Below are positions 55,691 through 64,000 of a stretch of 64,000 nt of DNA, one piece after another. The stretch comes from Tabrizicola caldifontis (GTDB lineage: Bacteria > Pseudomonadota > Alphaproteobacteria > Rhodobacterales > Rhodobacteraceae). The stretch is from positions 1-64,000 of the forward strand of contig NZ_SIJH01000014.1 in assembly GCF_004762095.1 (NCBI RefSeq), given 5' to 3'. The translations under genes and the position numbers were made by a program. How positions within the stretch are numbered: the first letter of the stretch is position 1; every line of letters begins with the position of its first letter. The notes beneath the pieces are model-generated. The model was given only the letters and a program-made list of their open reading frames with translations, ran no database searches and was not told the origin of the DNA.

Positions 55691-56623
55691 CTAGTCTGAG
55701 GCGGCGAGTGTCAGGGGGCCAAGAAGATTCTTCAACACCAGAATGTCCCCTGCCGTGCCGCAAAGCGGCAGCGAAAGCGGAAGGCTGCCACGGACAGTGT
55801 TGCCGCCCCGCGATAGCACGGTTTCACCCAGATAGCTGTTGCCGCAGGTTTCGGGCGTGATGCGCAGTTCGACGGTTAGGTTGGCTGCGGTCAGGTCAGT
55901 GCCGGGAAACGTATATACCTGCGACAGAATCGGGTCCGACACCGACGCTGTTCCAAGCAGTCGGATCTTGCGGCTTCCGTCCTGTGCGGCCTGGGCACCC
56001 CGGCCGGAATAGACACGCCCGGCCTCCTCTGCGCGCAGGTCGAACTGCACCGGGAAGGGGGCCTGGAAGGCAAACCGTGTCAGACCTGCCATTTCCGGAA
56101 CGCTGACAGTCGCCAGCGCCATCTCGGAATTCTCGAAATAGACCGCGACCAGCGCCTCGTCATCAAGGGCGGGAAGGCGCTGCGCAAGTTTGCCATCGGG
56201 GCCGGTCTTGGCCGTGAACGAAAGACCCGCGTGCCGGATCACAACGCGCTGGCCCTGATTGCAGGGCGCATCAAGTGCCAGGTCAATGCTCGCGTCCTCG
56301 GCCGCGGCCAGCGTCACGGTGGGTACACAGGCCGTCTGGCTGCCTGTGTCCGCTGTGGCAGCAACCGGGGTGATGCCCATCAGCTGTGGTATGTCGCCGT
56401 CTGCCGAAAGCGACGCCGCTCTGGGCAGACCCGATGGTGCCGTGGCCGTGCCCTGGCCGGATCTGCCGTCCAGAGGGCCGGACCGTTCGGAAGGCAGGTT
56501 CCAGGGACTTGCCGTCGAGCGCATGTTTTCCACAAGATGTCCGGCCGCTACAGCGACCGACAGCACGGAAATGACCCGCAGTATCCGTTTCCGGCCAAAC
56601 AGCATCCGTTTCCGGCCAAACAT
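55691..56623 (-). CDS. Unknown exported or membrane-anchored protein
   Basis: A 310-residue protein. N-terminal anchor or signal: RKRILRVISVLSVAVAAGHLV (about 11-31). The rest is Ala/Ser/Thr-rich and beta-like, with four Cys residues (about 98, 120, 275 and 299) that could form disulphides. It lies 17 bases upstream of the binding-protein/OmpA gene on the same strand and is probably cotranscribed. The first 16 residues are a duplication (MFGRKR, MLFGRKR); translation could start at either Met. I do not recognise a family. Confidence 0.6.
   Translation of the reverse strand: MFGRKRMLFGRKRILRVISVLSVAVAAGHLVENMRSTASPWNLPSERSGPLDGRSGQGTATAPSGLPRAASLSADGDIPQLMGITPVAATADTGSQTACVPTVTLAAAEDASIDLALDAPCNQGQRVVIRHAGLSFTAKTGPDGKLAQRLPALDDEALVAVYFENSEMALATVSVPEMAGLTRFAFQAPFPVQFDLRAEEAGRVYSGRGAQAAQDGSRKIRLLGTASVSDPILSQVYTFPGTDLTAANLTVELRITPETCGNSYLGETVLSRGGNTVRGSLPLSLPLCGTAGDILVLKNLLGPLTLAASD
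56583..56622 (-). repeat. 19-bp direct repeat at the start of the unknown gene
   Basis: ATCCGTTTCCGGCCAAACA occurs at 56583-56601 and 56604-56622 (period 21). It duplicates the first codons in frame. It looks like a recent slippage or duplication event. Confidence 0.75.
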
Positions 56624-56753
56624 CGCACCACCCCAAACCGATTCGAACCCTTAGGAGTTAGGGGGGAATCCGGGCGATGACGTGGCGAATCCTGGGAACG
56701 GCTCAGGTTTCGGACACGAAATTGCCACGGTTTTGCTGCGCCGACCGACAGGC

Positions 56754-59477
56754 TCAGACCAGCTTTCCGTGGCAGTGCTTGAACTTTTCGCCCGATCCGC
56801 AGGGGCAGGGCTCATTGCGCCCCGGATTTCCCCAGGTCGAGGGATCGGCCGCGTCGAACCCGGCAAGGGCTGGGGCTGCGGTTGCTGCCGGTGCGACGGC
56901 GGCCGCGCCGGCCCCCTGGTCGGCAGCAATCCGCGCTGCCGGTGGCTGCTGGGCGGCGAGCATCTGGCGCATCATTGCTTCCTGCTCTTCCTTCGTGACC
57001 GGGCGGATGCGGGAAAGCTGCTGCGTCACCGTCTCGCGCAGCGAGTTCAGCAGCCCTTCGAACAGCTGGAAGGCCTCGGTCTTGTATTCGTTCAGCGGGT
57101 CGCGCTGGGCATAGCCGCGGAAGCTGACGACAGAGCGCAGATGTTCCAGCCGCAGCAGGTGTTCGCGCCATTTGCTGTCGATGGCTTGCAGAAGAACCTG
57201 CTTCTCGATCGTTGCCATGGTCTCGGCGCCGAAGGCCTCGGTCTTTTCGGCCATCATCCTGTCCGAAGCCTCGGTGATCCGCTCGAGAATGCCCTGCTGG
57301 TCTACGCCTTCTTCCGATGCCCAGTCGGCGATGGGCAGATCCAGGTTCAGCATTTCGCGGCAGGCCTCGGTCAGCCCCTCGACGTCCCACTGGTCGGGGT
57401 AGCTTTTCGGCGGCATGTTCAGATCGACCAGATCAGAGATCAGCTGGTGACGCATGTCGGTCGCGACATCGCCGACGTGATCGGCCTGCATGATCTCCAT
57501 CCGCTGGCTGAAGATCGCGCGGCGCTGGTCGTTCATCACGTCGTCGAACTTCAACAGCTGCTTCCGAATGTCGAAATTTCGGCCCTCGACCTTGGCCTGC
57601 GCCTTTTCCAGGCTCTTGTTCACCCACGGGTGGACGATGGCCTCGCCTTCGGCCATGCCCAACGTGGACAGGACCTTGTCCAGCCGTTCCGACCCGAAGA
57701 TGCGCATCAGGTCGTCCTCGAGGCTGAGGAAGAAGGCCGAACGGCCCGGGTCGCCCTGACGGCCCGACCGACCGCGCAGCTGGTTGTCGATCCGGCGGCT
57801 TTCGTGGCGTTCGGTGCCCAGGACGAACAGGCCGCCGGCAGCCTTCACCGCCTCTTCCTCGGCCTTGTGCTCCTCTTCGATCCGGGCACGGATGGCGACG
57901 TGATCGCCGTGCGGATCGGCGGCGATGGCTTCCATCACCTTGAATTCGACATTGCCGCCCAGCTTGATGTCGGTGCCGCGGCCGGCCATGTTGGTGGCGA
58001 TCGTCACCGCGCCAAGCTTGCCGGCATCGGCGACGATCTTGGCTTCCATCTCGTGCTGGCGGGCGTTCAGCACGTTGTGCGGAATGCCGGCCTCTTTCAG
58101 CATGGCAGAAAGCTTTTCGGATTTCTCGATCGAGGTAGTGCCGACCAGGATCGGCTGGCCCTTGGCATGAGCGTCCTTGATCGCAGCGAGGATACCTTCG
58201 TATTTCTCGCGCGCCGTGCGATAGACCTTGTCATGTTCGTCGATCCGCGCCACGGGGCGGTTCGTCGGCACCTCGACCACGCCCAGCCCATAGATTTCGC
58301 GGAATTCCTCGGCTTCGGTTGCAGCCGTCCCGGTCATGCCGCCAAGCTTTTCGTAAAGCCGGAAATAGTTCTGGAACGTCACGCTGGCGTAGGTGACGTT
58401 CTCGGGCTGGATCTTGACGCCTTCCTTGGCCTCGATCGCCTGATGCAGGCCGTCGGAAAGCCGCCGCCCCTTCATCATGCGTCCGGTGAATTCGTCGATC
58501 AGCATCACCTCGCCGTCGCGGACGATATATTGCTGGTCCTTGTGGAACAGCTTGTGCGCCCGCAGGGCCTGGTTGACGTGGTGGACGATCGTGGTGCTTT
58601 CGGCCGCATAGAGGCTTTGCCCTTCGGGCAGTATGCCGGCCTTGTGCAGAAGATCCTCGATCGCTTCGTTGCCTTCTTCGGTGAAGGTGACGTTGCGCAG
58701 TTTTTCGTCGATGACATAGTGTTCGGGCTTAAGCTGCGGAATGATCTTGTCCACAGCCTGGTACAACGTCCCGCGGTCCTGGCTGGGGCCAGAGATGATC
58801 AGAGGTGTGCGTGCCTCGTCGATCAGGATCGAGTCCACCTCGTCCACGATGGCATAGTAGTGCCCGCGCTGCGCCATGTCCTCCAGCGAGGACTTCATGT
58901 TGTCGCGCAGATAGTCGAAGCCCAGTTCGTTGTTCGTCGCATAGGTGATGTCGGCGCGATAGGCGGCCTTCTTCTCGTCATCCGGCTGGTGCGAATAGAC
59001 GACGCCCGTGGTCATCCCCAGCTGGGAATAGACCTTGCCCATCCATTCTGCGTCGCGCTTGGCCAGATAGTCGTTCACGGTGACGACATGCACGCCCCGC
59101 CCTGTCAGGGCGTTCAGATAGGCTGCGAAGGTGGCGACAAGGGTCTTGCCCTCGCCGGTCTTCATTTCGCTGATGTTGCCCTGATGCAGGAAGATCGCCC
59201 CCATCAGCTGCACGTCGAAGGCGCGCAGGCCCAGTGCCCGGCGCGCCGCCTCGCGGCAGTTGGCGAAGGCCTCGGGCAGCACGTCGTCAAGGCTTTCGCC
59301 GGCTTCCTGCACCCGCTTCTGCAGATCGCGCGTACGCTCGATGATGCCGTCGTCGGTCAGCGCCTGGAACTCGGGTTCAAGCGCGTTGATCTTGTCCACC
59401 AGCGGCCGGACAGATTTCACCTTGCGGTCGTTCGGCGTGCCGAACACCTTCCGCGCAAGTCCACCCAATCCCAGCAT
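56754..59477 (-). CDS. secA: Preprotein translocase ATPase SecA
   Basis: A 907-residue SecA. Walker [10 protein letters not shown] (Lys 111, Thr 112), [29 protein letters not shown], and a C-terminal SEC-C zinc motif [18 protein letters not shown]. It drives export through SecYEG. Start 59477 after GGAG; an ATG 18 bases upstream is less likely. It diverges from the foldase gene at 59665. Confidence 0.98.
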   Translation of the reverse strand: MLGLGGLARKVFGTPNDRKVKSVRPLVDKINALEPEFQALTDDGIIERTRDLQKRVQEAGESLDDVLPEAFANCREAARRALGLRAFDVQLMGAIFLHQGNISEMKTGEGKTLVATFAAYLNALTGRGVHVVTVNDYLAKRDAEWMGKVYSQLGMTTGVVYSHQPDDEKKAAYRADITYATNNELGFDYLRDNMKSSLEDMAQRGHYYAIVDEVDSILIDEARTPLIISGPSQDRGTLYQAVDKIIPQLKPEHYVIDEKLRNVTFTEEGNEAIEDLLHKAGILPEGQSLYAAESTTIVHHVNQALRAHKLFHKDQQYIVRDGEVMLIDEFTGRMMKGRRLSDGLHQAIEAKEGVKIQPENVTYASVTFQNYFRLYEKLGGMTGTAATEAEEFREIYGLGVVEVPTNRPVARIDEHDKVYRTAREKYEGILAAIKDAHAKGQPILVGTTSIEKSEKLSAMLKEAGIPHNVLNARQHEMEAKIVADAGKLGAVTIATNMAGRGTDIKLGGNVEFKVMEAIAADPHGDHVAIRARIEEEHKAEEEAVKAAGGLFVLGTERHESRRIDNQLRGRSGRQGDPGRSAFFLSLEDDLMRIFGSERLDKVLSTLGMAEGEAIVHPWVNKSLEKAQAKVEGRNFDIRKQLLKFDDVMNDQRRAIFSQRMEIMQADHVGDVATDMRHQLISDLVDLNMPPKSYPDQWDVEGLTEACREMLNLDLPIADWASEEGVDQQGILERITEASDRMMAEKTEAFGAETMATIEKQVLLQAIDSKWREHLLRLEHLRSVVSFRGYAQRDPLNEYKTEAFQLFEGLLNSLRETVTQQLSRIRPVTKEEQEAMMRQMLAAQQPPAARIAADQGAGAAAVAPAATAAPALAGFDAADPSTWGNPGRNEPCPCGSGEKFKHCHGKLV

Positions 59478-59597
59478 GTTCACTCCGTGAGCCACTTCCT
59501 GACAGCATCGTGTGGGTCTCGGACTTGTCCGCCCTCAACGCCTTCCATAGAAGAGCCAAGTAGAAGGCCGGACGGCCCCGTCTCACGCGACTGTCGC

Positions 59598-59626
59598 GAT
59601 GTAAGGGGTGGGCACAGGATAGTCAA
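59598..59626 (-). promoter_or_regulatory. secA: Possible promoter for secA
   Basis: On the minus strand TTGACT (59626-59621), a 17-base spacer, and TACATC (59603-59598). It is in the 187-base divergent gap between secA and the parvulin gene, about 120 bases before the secA start. The -10 is weak. Confidence 0.35.
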
Positions 59627-59664
59627 CGTGGCAGGCTGAGGCCGCCCGATCAGGAGTGGGTGAA

Positions 59665-60507
59665 ATGATGAAACAGATGCGGCTTGCGACGGCCTTCGCG
59701 CTGGCCACGGCCCTTGCGGCGCCGGCTCTGGCCGAGGGCGAAACCGCCGACACGGTGGTGGCCACGGTCAACGGCACGCAGATCACGCTTGGCCAGATGA
59801 TCGCGCTGCGCGAAAGCCTGCCGCCGCAGTACCAGTCGCTGCCCGACGATGTGCTGTTCAAGGGGATCATGGACCAGCTGGTGCAGCAGGAGGTTCTGCG
59901 CCAGTCGGTGACCGAGCTTTCGACGCGCGACAGGGCGATGCTGGAAAACGACACCCGGGGCTATATCTCGGGCGTCGCCATTCAGGCCATCGTGGAAAAG
60001 GCCGTGACGGACGAGGCGCTGCAGGCCGCCTATGACGCCCGGTTCAAGGACCAGCCGAAGGCGACCGAATACAATGCCGCGCATATCCTGGTCGAGACCG
60101 AGGAAGAGGCGAACAAGCTGAAGGAGGAACTGGCCGGCGGGGCCGACTTCGCCACCCTTGCGCGCGAGCACTCGATCGACGCAGGGTCTGGTGCAAATGG
60201 GGGCGACCTGGGCTGGTTCGCTCTGGGCATGATGGTCAAGCCGTTCGAGGATGCCGTGGTCAACGCCAAGGTGGGCGAAGTGGCCGGGCCGGTGCAGACC
60301 GATTTCGGCTGGCATCTCGTCCTGGTAAAGGAAACCCGTCTGATGGATCATCCCACGCTTGACGACATCCGCGATGACCTGGCGACCGAGATCGAGAACG
60401 CCGCGATCGAGGCGAAGATTGCCGAACTTCAGTCTGTCGCGACGATCACCCGCGAAGGCGAGGGGATTGATCCTGCGATTCTGAAGAACTCGGCACTGAT
60501 CGACTGA
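59665..60507 (+). CDS. Periplasmic parvulin-type peptidyl-prolyl isomerase
   Basis: A 280-residue foldase. Signal peptide 1-23 (cut after ALAE). SurA/PpiC-like helical N-terminal part, parvulin domain about 134-226 (AAHILVETEEEANKL, GGADFATLAREHSID, GGDLGWFALGMMVKPFEDAV, TDFGWHLVLV), and a helical tail. Start ATG 59665, eight bases after AGGAG; GTG 59656 is rejected. It precedes argJ by 37 bases. Confidence 0.92.
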   Translation: MMKQMRLATAFALATALAAPALAEGETADTVVATVNGTQITLGQMIALRESLPPQYQSLPDDVLFKGIMDQLVQQEVLRQSVTELSTRDRAMLENDTRGYISGVAIQAIVEKAVTDEALQAAYDARFKDQPKATEYNAAHILVETEEEANKLKEELAGGADFATLAREHSIDAGSGANGGDLGWFALGMMVKPFEDAVVNAKVGEVAGPVQTDFGWHLVLVKETRLMDHPTLDDIRDDLATEIENAAIEAKIAELQSVATITREGEGIDPAILKNSALID

Positions 60508-60544
60508 CCGCCGGCAATTGGCAGCGCACAGGGGGGGGGCGACG

Positions 60545-61924
60545 ATGGGCAAGACCGACTGGAAGGCCGAAGCAAAGGCGCTGAAGAAGAAGGTTCGCAA
60601 GCTGAAGGACAGTCTTGCCGCCGTCGCCGGCCCGGTGGCAGAGGCGGTCGGCGACGCCGTGGAAGACGTGGTGGCCGCCGCCAAGAAGGCGATGAAGCCG
60701 GTCTCGCCGCTGGCCCCGGCCAGCTTTCCGGCCCTGCCTGCGATCCGCGGCGCCGAATTTGCCGCGGTCGAGGCCGGGGTGCGCTACAAGGATCGCAAGG
60801 ACGTGATGCTTGTGCGCCTCGGCCCCGGCACCAGCATGGCCGGGGTCTTCACCAGGTCTTCCACGCGGTCGGGTTGCGTCCGTGACTGCCAGGCTAAGCT
60901 GGCGATGAAGGTGCCGCCAGGTGCGGGGGCGGCGATCATCGTGAACTCGGGCAATTCCAACGCCTTCACCGGCAAGCTTGGCGACGAGGCCGTGGCAGCC
61001 GTGACTGGCGCCGTGGCCGAGGCGCTGGGCATCCCCGCCAGCCGTGTCTTTTCGTCCTCTACCGGGGTGATCGGCGAGCCCCTGCCTTACGAAAGGATTA
61101 CCGCCAAGGTGCCCGAACTTGTCGCAGGACTGCGGGAAGACGCAATGGAAATGGCCGCCCAGGCGATCATGACCACCGACACCTTCCCGAAAGGCGCCGC
61201 CGCCACCGTTCAGGGCGATGGCGGCACGATCCACATCGCCGGCATCGCCAAGGGTTCGGGCATGATTGCGCCCGACATGGCCACCATGCTGGTCTATATC
61301 TTCACCGACGCGAAGATTGCGCCCGCCGCGCTGCAGCGGATGGTCTCGCGCAATGTGGGCGACACCTTCAACTCGATCACCGTGGACAGCGACACCTCGA
61401 CATCGGACACGCTGCTTGTGGCCGCAACCGGTCAGTCCGACGCTGCCGAGGTGAAGGGACCGGTTGCCAAGGCCTTCGAGACGGCTCTGCACGGCGTGAT
61501 GCGTGACCTGGCGTTGCAGGTGGTGCGCGACGGCGAAGGGGCGACAAAGCTGGTCGAGGTCCGCGTCACCGGCGCGGCCTCGGACGACGATGCCGCGAAG
61601 GTTGCCTTCGCGGTTGCCAATTCGCCTCTGGTCAAGACGGCCGTGGCGGGACAGGATCCGAACTGGGGCCGGATCGTTGCCGCCGTCGGCAAGTCCGGGG
61701 CCGAGGCCGACCGGGACCGCCTGTCGATCCGGTTCGGCGACATCCTCGTCGCCGAAAAGGGGTGGCGCAACCCGGACTACCGGGAAGAGGATGGTGCGGC
61801 CTACATGCGGCAGGACGAACTGCTGTTCCACATCGACCTTGGACTTGGGAAGGGCAGGCGCACGGTCTGGACCTGCGATCTGACCGCTCGCTACATCGAG
61901 ATCAATGCCGATTACCGATCGTGA
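60545..61924 (+). CDS. argJ: Bifunctional ornithine acetyltransferase / N-acetylglutamate synthase ArgJ
   Basis: A 459-residue ArgJ that recycles acetyl groups in arginine synthesis. The classic part starts at SPLAPASFPALP (54). The self-cleavage site is GMIAPDMATML, with the nucleophile Thr at 247. NSGNSNAFTGKLGDEAV and QDPNWGRIVAAVG are conserved. The first 53 residues are an extra Lys/Ala/Val-rich helical extension (KAEAKALKKKVRKLKDSLAA) not usual in ArgJ. Start ATG 60545. GTGA overlap with mutT. Confidence 0.95.
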   Translation: MGKTDWKAEAKALKKKVRKLKDSLAAVAGPVAEAVGDAVEDVVAAAKKAMKPVSPLAPASFPALPAIRGAEFAAVEAGVRYKDRKDVMLVRLGPGTSMAGVFTRSSTRSGCVRDCQAKLAMKVPPGAGAAIIVNSGNSNAFTGKLGDEAVAAVTGAVAEALGIPASRVFSSSTGVIGEPLPYERITAKVPELVAGLREDAMEMAAQAIMTTDTFPKGAAATVQGDGGTIHIAGIAKGSGMIAPDMATMLVYIFTDAKIAPAALQRMVSRNVGDTFNSITVDSDTSTSDTLLVAATGQSDAAEVKGPVAKAFETALHGVMRDLALQVVRDGEGATKLVEVRVTGAASDDDAAKVAFAVANSPLVKTAVAGQDPNWGRIVAAVGKSGAEADRDRLSIRFGDILVAEKGWRNPDYREEDGAAYMRQDELLFHIDLGLGKGRRTVWTCDLTARYIEINADYRS

Positions 61925-62325
61925 CTGGTCGCATCATCCTTGTCTCTGCGGTCGCACTGATCGACCCTGATGGCCGCGTGCTTCTGGCGCAGCGGCCCGA
62001 GGGCAAGTCGATGGCAGGCCTGTGGGAGTTTCCCGGTGGCAAGGTGGAACCCGGCGAGACGCCCGAGCAAGCGCTGATCCGCGAGCTGAAAGAAGAACTT
62101 GACATCGACACGTGGGCCTCGTGTCTGGCGCCGCTGACCTTTGCCAGCCACAGCTACCCGGACTTTCACCTGCTGATGCCGCTGTTCGCCTGCCGCCGCT
62201 GGCAAGGCACGGTGCGCGCGACCGAAGGGCAGAACCTTGCCTGGGTCAAGCCCAATGCCCTGCGCGACTATCCCATGCCGCCGGCGGATCTGCCGCTGAT
62301 TCCGATTCTGCGCGACTGGCTGTGA
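61921..62325 (+). CDS. mutT: 8-oxo-dGTP diphosphatase MutT
   Basis: A 134-residue Nudix hydrolase: the Nudix box starts at the GGKVEPGETPEQALIRELKE stretch and continues into ELDID, with the Glu residues in place. It removes oxidised dGTP. Start GTG 61921 overlapping the argJ stop (GTGA). It ends convergent with infB, with the terminator at 62364-62396 between. Confidence 0.93.
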   Translation: MTGRIILVSAVALIDPDGRVLLAQRPEGKSMAGLWEFPGGKVEPGETPEQALIRELKEELDIDTWASCLAPLTFASHSYPDFHLLMPLFACRRWQGTVRATEGQNLAWVKPNALRDYPMPPADLPLIPILRDWL

Positions 62326-62363
62326 CCTGCCGCCCGTGGCGCCGGGTCATCGGTCCTCCCATT

Positions 62364-62396
62364 AAAAAGGGCGCCAGGCCAGATGGCCGGGCACCC
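62364..62396 (-). terminator. infB: Rho-independent terminator of infB
   Basis: Read on the minus strand: GGGTGCC, one mismatch, GGCC, loop ATCT, GGCC, mismatch, GGCGCCC, then TTTTT (complement of 62364-62368). It starts 8 bases after the infB stop. It may also slow transcription arriving from mutT on the plus strand, but there is no T run that way. Confidence 0.85.
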
Positions 62397-62403
62397 TATC
62401 GGT

Positions 62404-64000
62404 TCAGGCCAGCGTGCGCTGCACTTCCTCGCGTTCGAAGATCTCGATCACGTCACCCGGACGGATGTCCTCGTAGCGTTCGAAGGCCATGCCGCATTCC
62501 TGGCCGGAGACGACTTCCTTAACCTCGTCCTTGAAGCGCTTGAGCGTCTTCAGCGTGCCTTCGTGAATCACCACGTTGTCGCGCAGCAGACGAACGCCCG
62601 CCGACCGACGAGCCACCCCCTCGGTGACCAGGCAGCCCGCCACGTTGCCGACGCCGGTGATGCGGAAGACCTCCTTGATCGTCGCGTAACCGATGAAGTT
62701 TTCGCGCACTTCGGCCTTCAGCAGGCCCGAGGCCGCCTTCTTGATGTCGTCCACCAGGTCGTAGATGACCGAGTAATAGCGGATCTCGACCCCTTTCTGG
62801 TGCGCCGACTGGCGGGCGCTGGCATTGGCGCGCACGTTGAAGCCGATGATCGGGGCCTTGGACGCCTCGGCCAGGCCCACATCGGTGTCGGTGATCGCAC
62901 CAACGCCCGAATGCAGCACCCGCACGCGCACTTCCTCGTTGCCGATCTTTTCCAGTGCCTGGACGATCGCTTCGGCGCTACCCTGGACGTCGGCCTTCAC
63001 CACCACCGGCAGTTCGGCGACCGAAGCATCTGCCTTCGCCTTGGCCATCAGCTGTTCCAGCGTGGTCGCAGCACCTGCCGCAGCGCGTTTGTCCTTGGCC
63101 GCCTTGATCCGGTAGTCGGCGATCTCGCGCGCCTGGGCTTCGGTTTCGACCACGTTCAGCGTGTCGCCGGCCGACGGTGTGCCGGAAAGCCCCAGCACCT
63201 CGACCGGAACAGAGGGCCCGGCTTCGGACACGGTCTCGCCCTTGTCGTTGATGAGCGCGCGAACCTTGCCCCACTGTTCGCCGACGACGAAGATGTCGCC
63301 CTTGCGCAGCGTGCCGTTCTGCACCAGCACCGTTGCGACCGGGCCCCGGCCCACATCGAGCTTGGCCTCGATCACCGCGCCCGCGGCCGCCCGGTTCGGG
63401 TTGGCCTTCAGTTCCAGCAGCTCGGCCTGCAGCGCGATCGCTTCCAGCAGGTCGTCAAGCCCCTGGCCGGTCTTGGCCGAGACTTCCACGTCCTGCACGT
63501 CGCCTGACATGGCCTCGACCACCACTTCGTGCTGCAACAGGTCGGTGCGCACTTTTTGCGGGTTGGCGTCGGGCTTGTCGATCTTGTTGATCGCCACGAT
63601 CATCGGCACCTTCGCCGCCTTGGCGTGGTTGATCGCCTCGACTGTCTGCGGCATCACCGCGTCATCGGCCGCCACCACCAGCACCACGATGTCCGTAACC
63701 TGCGCCCCGCGCGAGCGCATCGAGGTGAAGGCCGCGTGGCCCGGCGTGTCGAGGAAGGTGATGACCTGACCATTCGCTGTCTTCACCTGGTAAGCGCCGA
63801 TATGCTGGGTGATCCCGCCGGCCTCGCCCGACGCGACATTGGTTTTGCGCAGGGCGTCCAGAAGGCTGGTCTTGCCGTGGTCCACATGGCCCATGATCGT
63901 CACGATCGGCGGGCGCGGACGCAGGTCTTCCGGCCTGTCCTTGACCGTGTCGATCACCTGTTCCACGTCCGCGTCCGACACGCGGACGGCCTTGTGGCCG
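62404..64000 (-). CDS. infB: Translation initiation factor IF-2 (5' part outside window)
   Basis: The C-terminal about 530 residues of IF-2, open to the right edge (no start in the window; GTG 63981 is internal). G domain: [46 protein letters not shown]. Then domains II-IV ([18 protein letters not shown]-terminal [20 protein letters not shown]). Delivers initiator tRNA to the 30S subunit. Ends with a good terminator. Confidence 0.98.
   Translation of the reverse strand, partial: GHKAVRVSDADVEQVIDTVKDRPEDLRPRPPIVTIMGHVDHGKTSLLDALRKTNVASGEAGGITQHIGAYQVKTANGQVITFLDTPGHAAFTSMRSRGAQVTDIVVLVVAADDAVMPQTVEAINHAKAAKVPMIVAINKIDKPDANPQKVRTDLLQHEVVVEAMSGDVQDVEVSAKTGQGLDDLLEAIALQAELLELKANPNRAAAGAVIEAKLDVGRGPVATVLVQNGTLRKGDIFVVGEQWGKVRALINDKGETVSEAGPSVPVEVLGLSGTPSAGDTLNVVETEAQAREIADYRIKAAKDKRAAAGAATTLEQLMAKAKADASVAELPVVVKADVQGSAEAIVQALEKIGNEEVRVRVLHSGVGAITDTDVGLAEASKAPIIGFNVRANASARQSAHQKGVEIRYYSVIYDLVDDIKKAASGLLKAEVRENFIGYATIKEVFRITGVGNVAGCLVTEGVARRSAGVRLLRDNVVIHEGTLKTLKRFKDEVKEVVSGQECGMAFERYEDIRPGDVIEIFEREEVQRTLA

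Noticed and set aside
56682-59639. A 985-codon frame antisense to secA
   Set aside because: It mirrors secA codon structure. High GC content produces long open antisense frames throughout this window.

Overview
The window is GC-rich, densely coded DNA from an alphaproteobacterium, most likely a member of the Rhodobacteraceae (Rhodobacter/Gemmobacter-like). The grounds are a sorbitol/mannitol (smo-mtlK) operon laid out much like that of Rhodobacter, an alphaproteobacterial RpoH-type promoter before dnaK, a CtrA-like box before flgE, and glycan genes of types common in that family. Almost every base is coding. Operons are tight with many ATGA or TGATG overlaps, and no stretch over 300 bases lacks a gene. 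I found no tRNA, rRNA, insertion sequence or CRISPR array.

Layout: (1) 1-7075, a GTPase island: the end of a proline-rich protein, a GTPase with a long Pro/Glu linker, a large dynamin-like GTPase, a small GTPase, a roadblock/LC7-like protein and a linker-containing protein of unknown function. This is the best candidate for an undescribed system. (2) 7076-17148, an amino-sugar locus: a minus-strand ABC importer, oxidoreductase and MurQ-like etherase, diverging from a plus-strand sugar kinase, GntR regulator, NagB-II-like deaminase and NagA. Together they could take N-acetylmuramate and N-acetylglucosamine to fructose-6-phosphate. The divergent promoter holds a striking repeated operator. (3) 17262-25653, motB-flgE-flgK-flgL-flgI and a convergent protein with two glycosyltransferase-like regions. 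(4) 25785-30509, RNase D, kdsD, lptC-lptA-lptB, hpf, ptsN (LPS synthesis and transport, ribosome hibernation, PTS-Ntr).

(5) 30516-38377, minus strand: cysQ-kdsB, then galU followed by two paralogous glycosyltransferases, a branching glycosyltransferase and a sulfotransferase-like protein, apparently a sulfated surface glycan operon. (6) 38499-44326, a KpsM-like permease with no ATPase beside it, an SH3/COG3650-like envelope protein, dnaK-dnaJ and a DUF475/TerC-like membrane protein. (7) 44435-54147, radC, then a HAD phosphatase, SorC-type regulator and the smoEFGK-smoS-SDR-mtlK polyol operon. (8) 54144-64000, a phosphate-binding-like/OmpA fusion, an unknown envelope protein, secA, a parvulin-type foldase, argJ, mutT and the 3' part of infB.

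Functional calls rest on motifs and gene order read by eye. No database search was possible. Starts were chosen from Shine-Dalgarno spacing, overlaps with neighbours and known family N-termini, and are named where uncertain.
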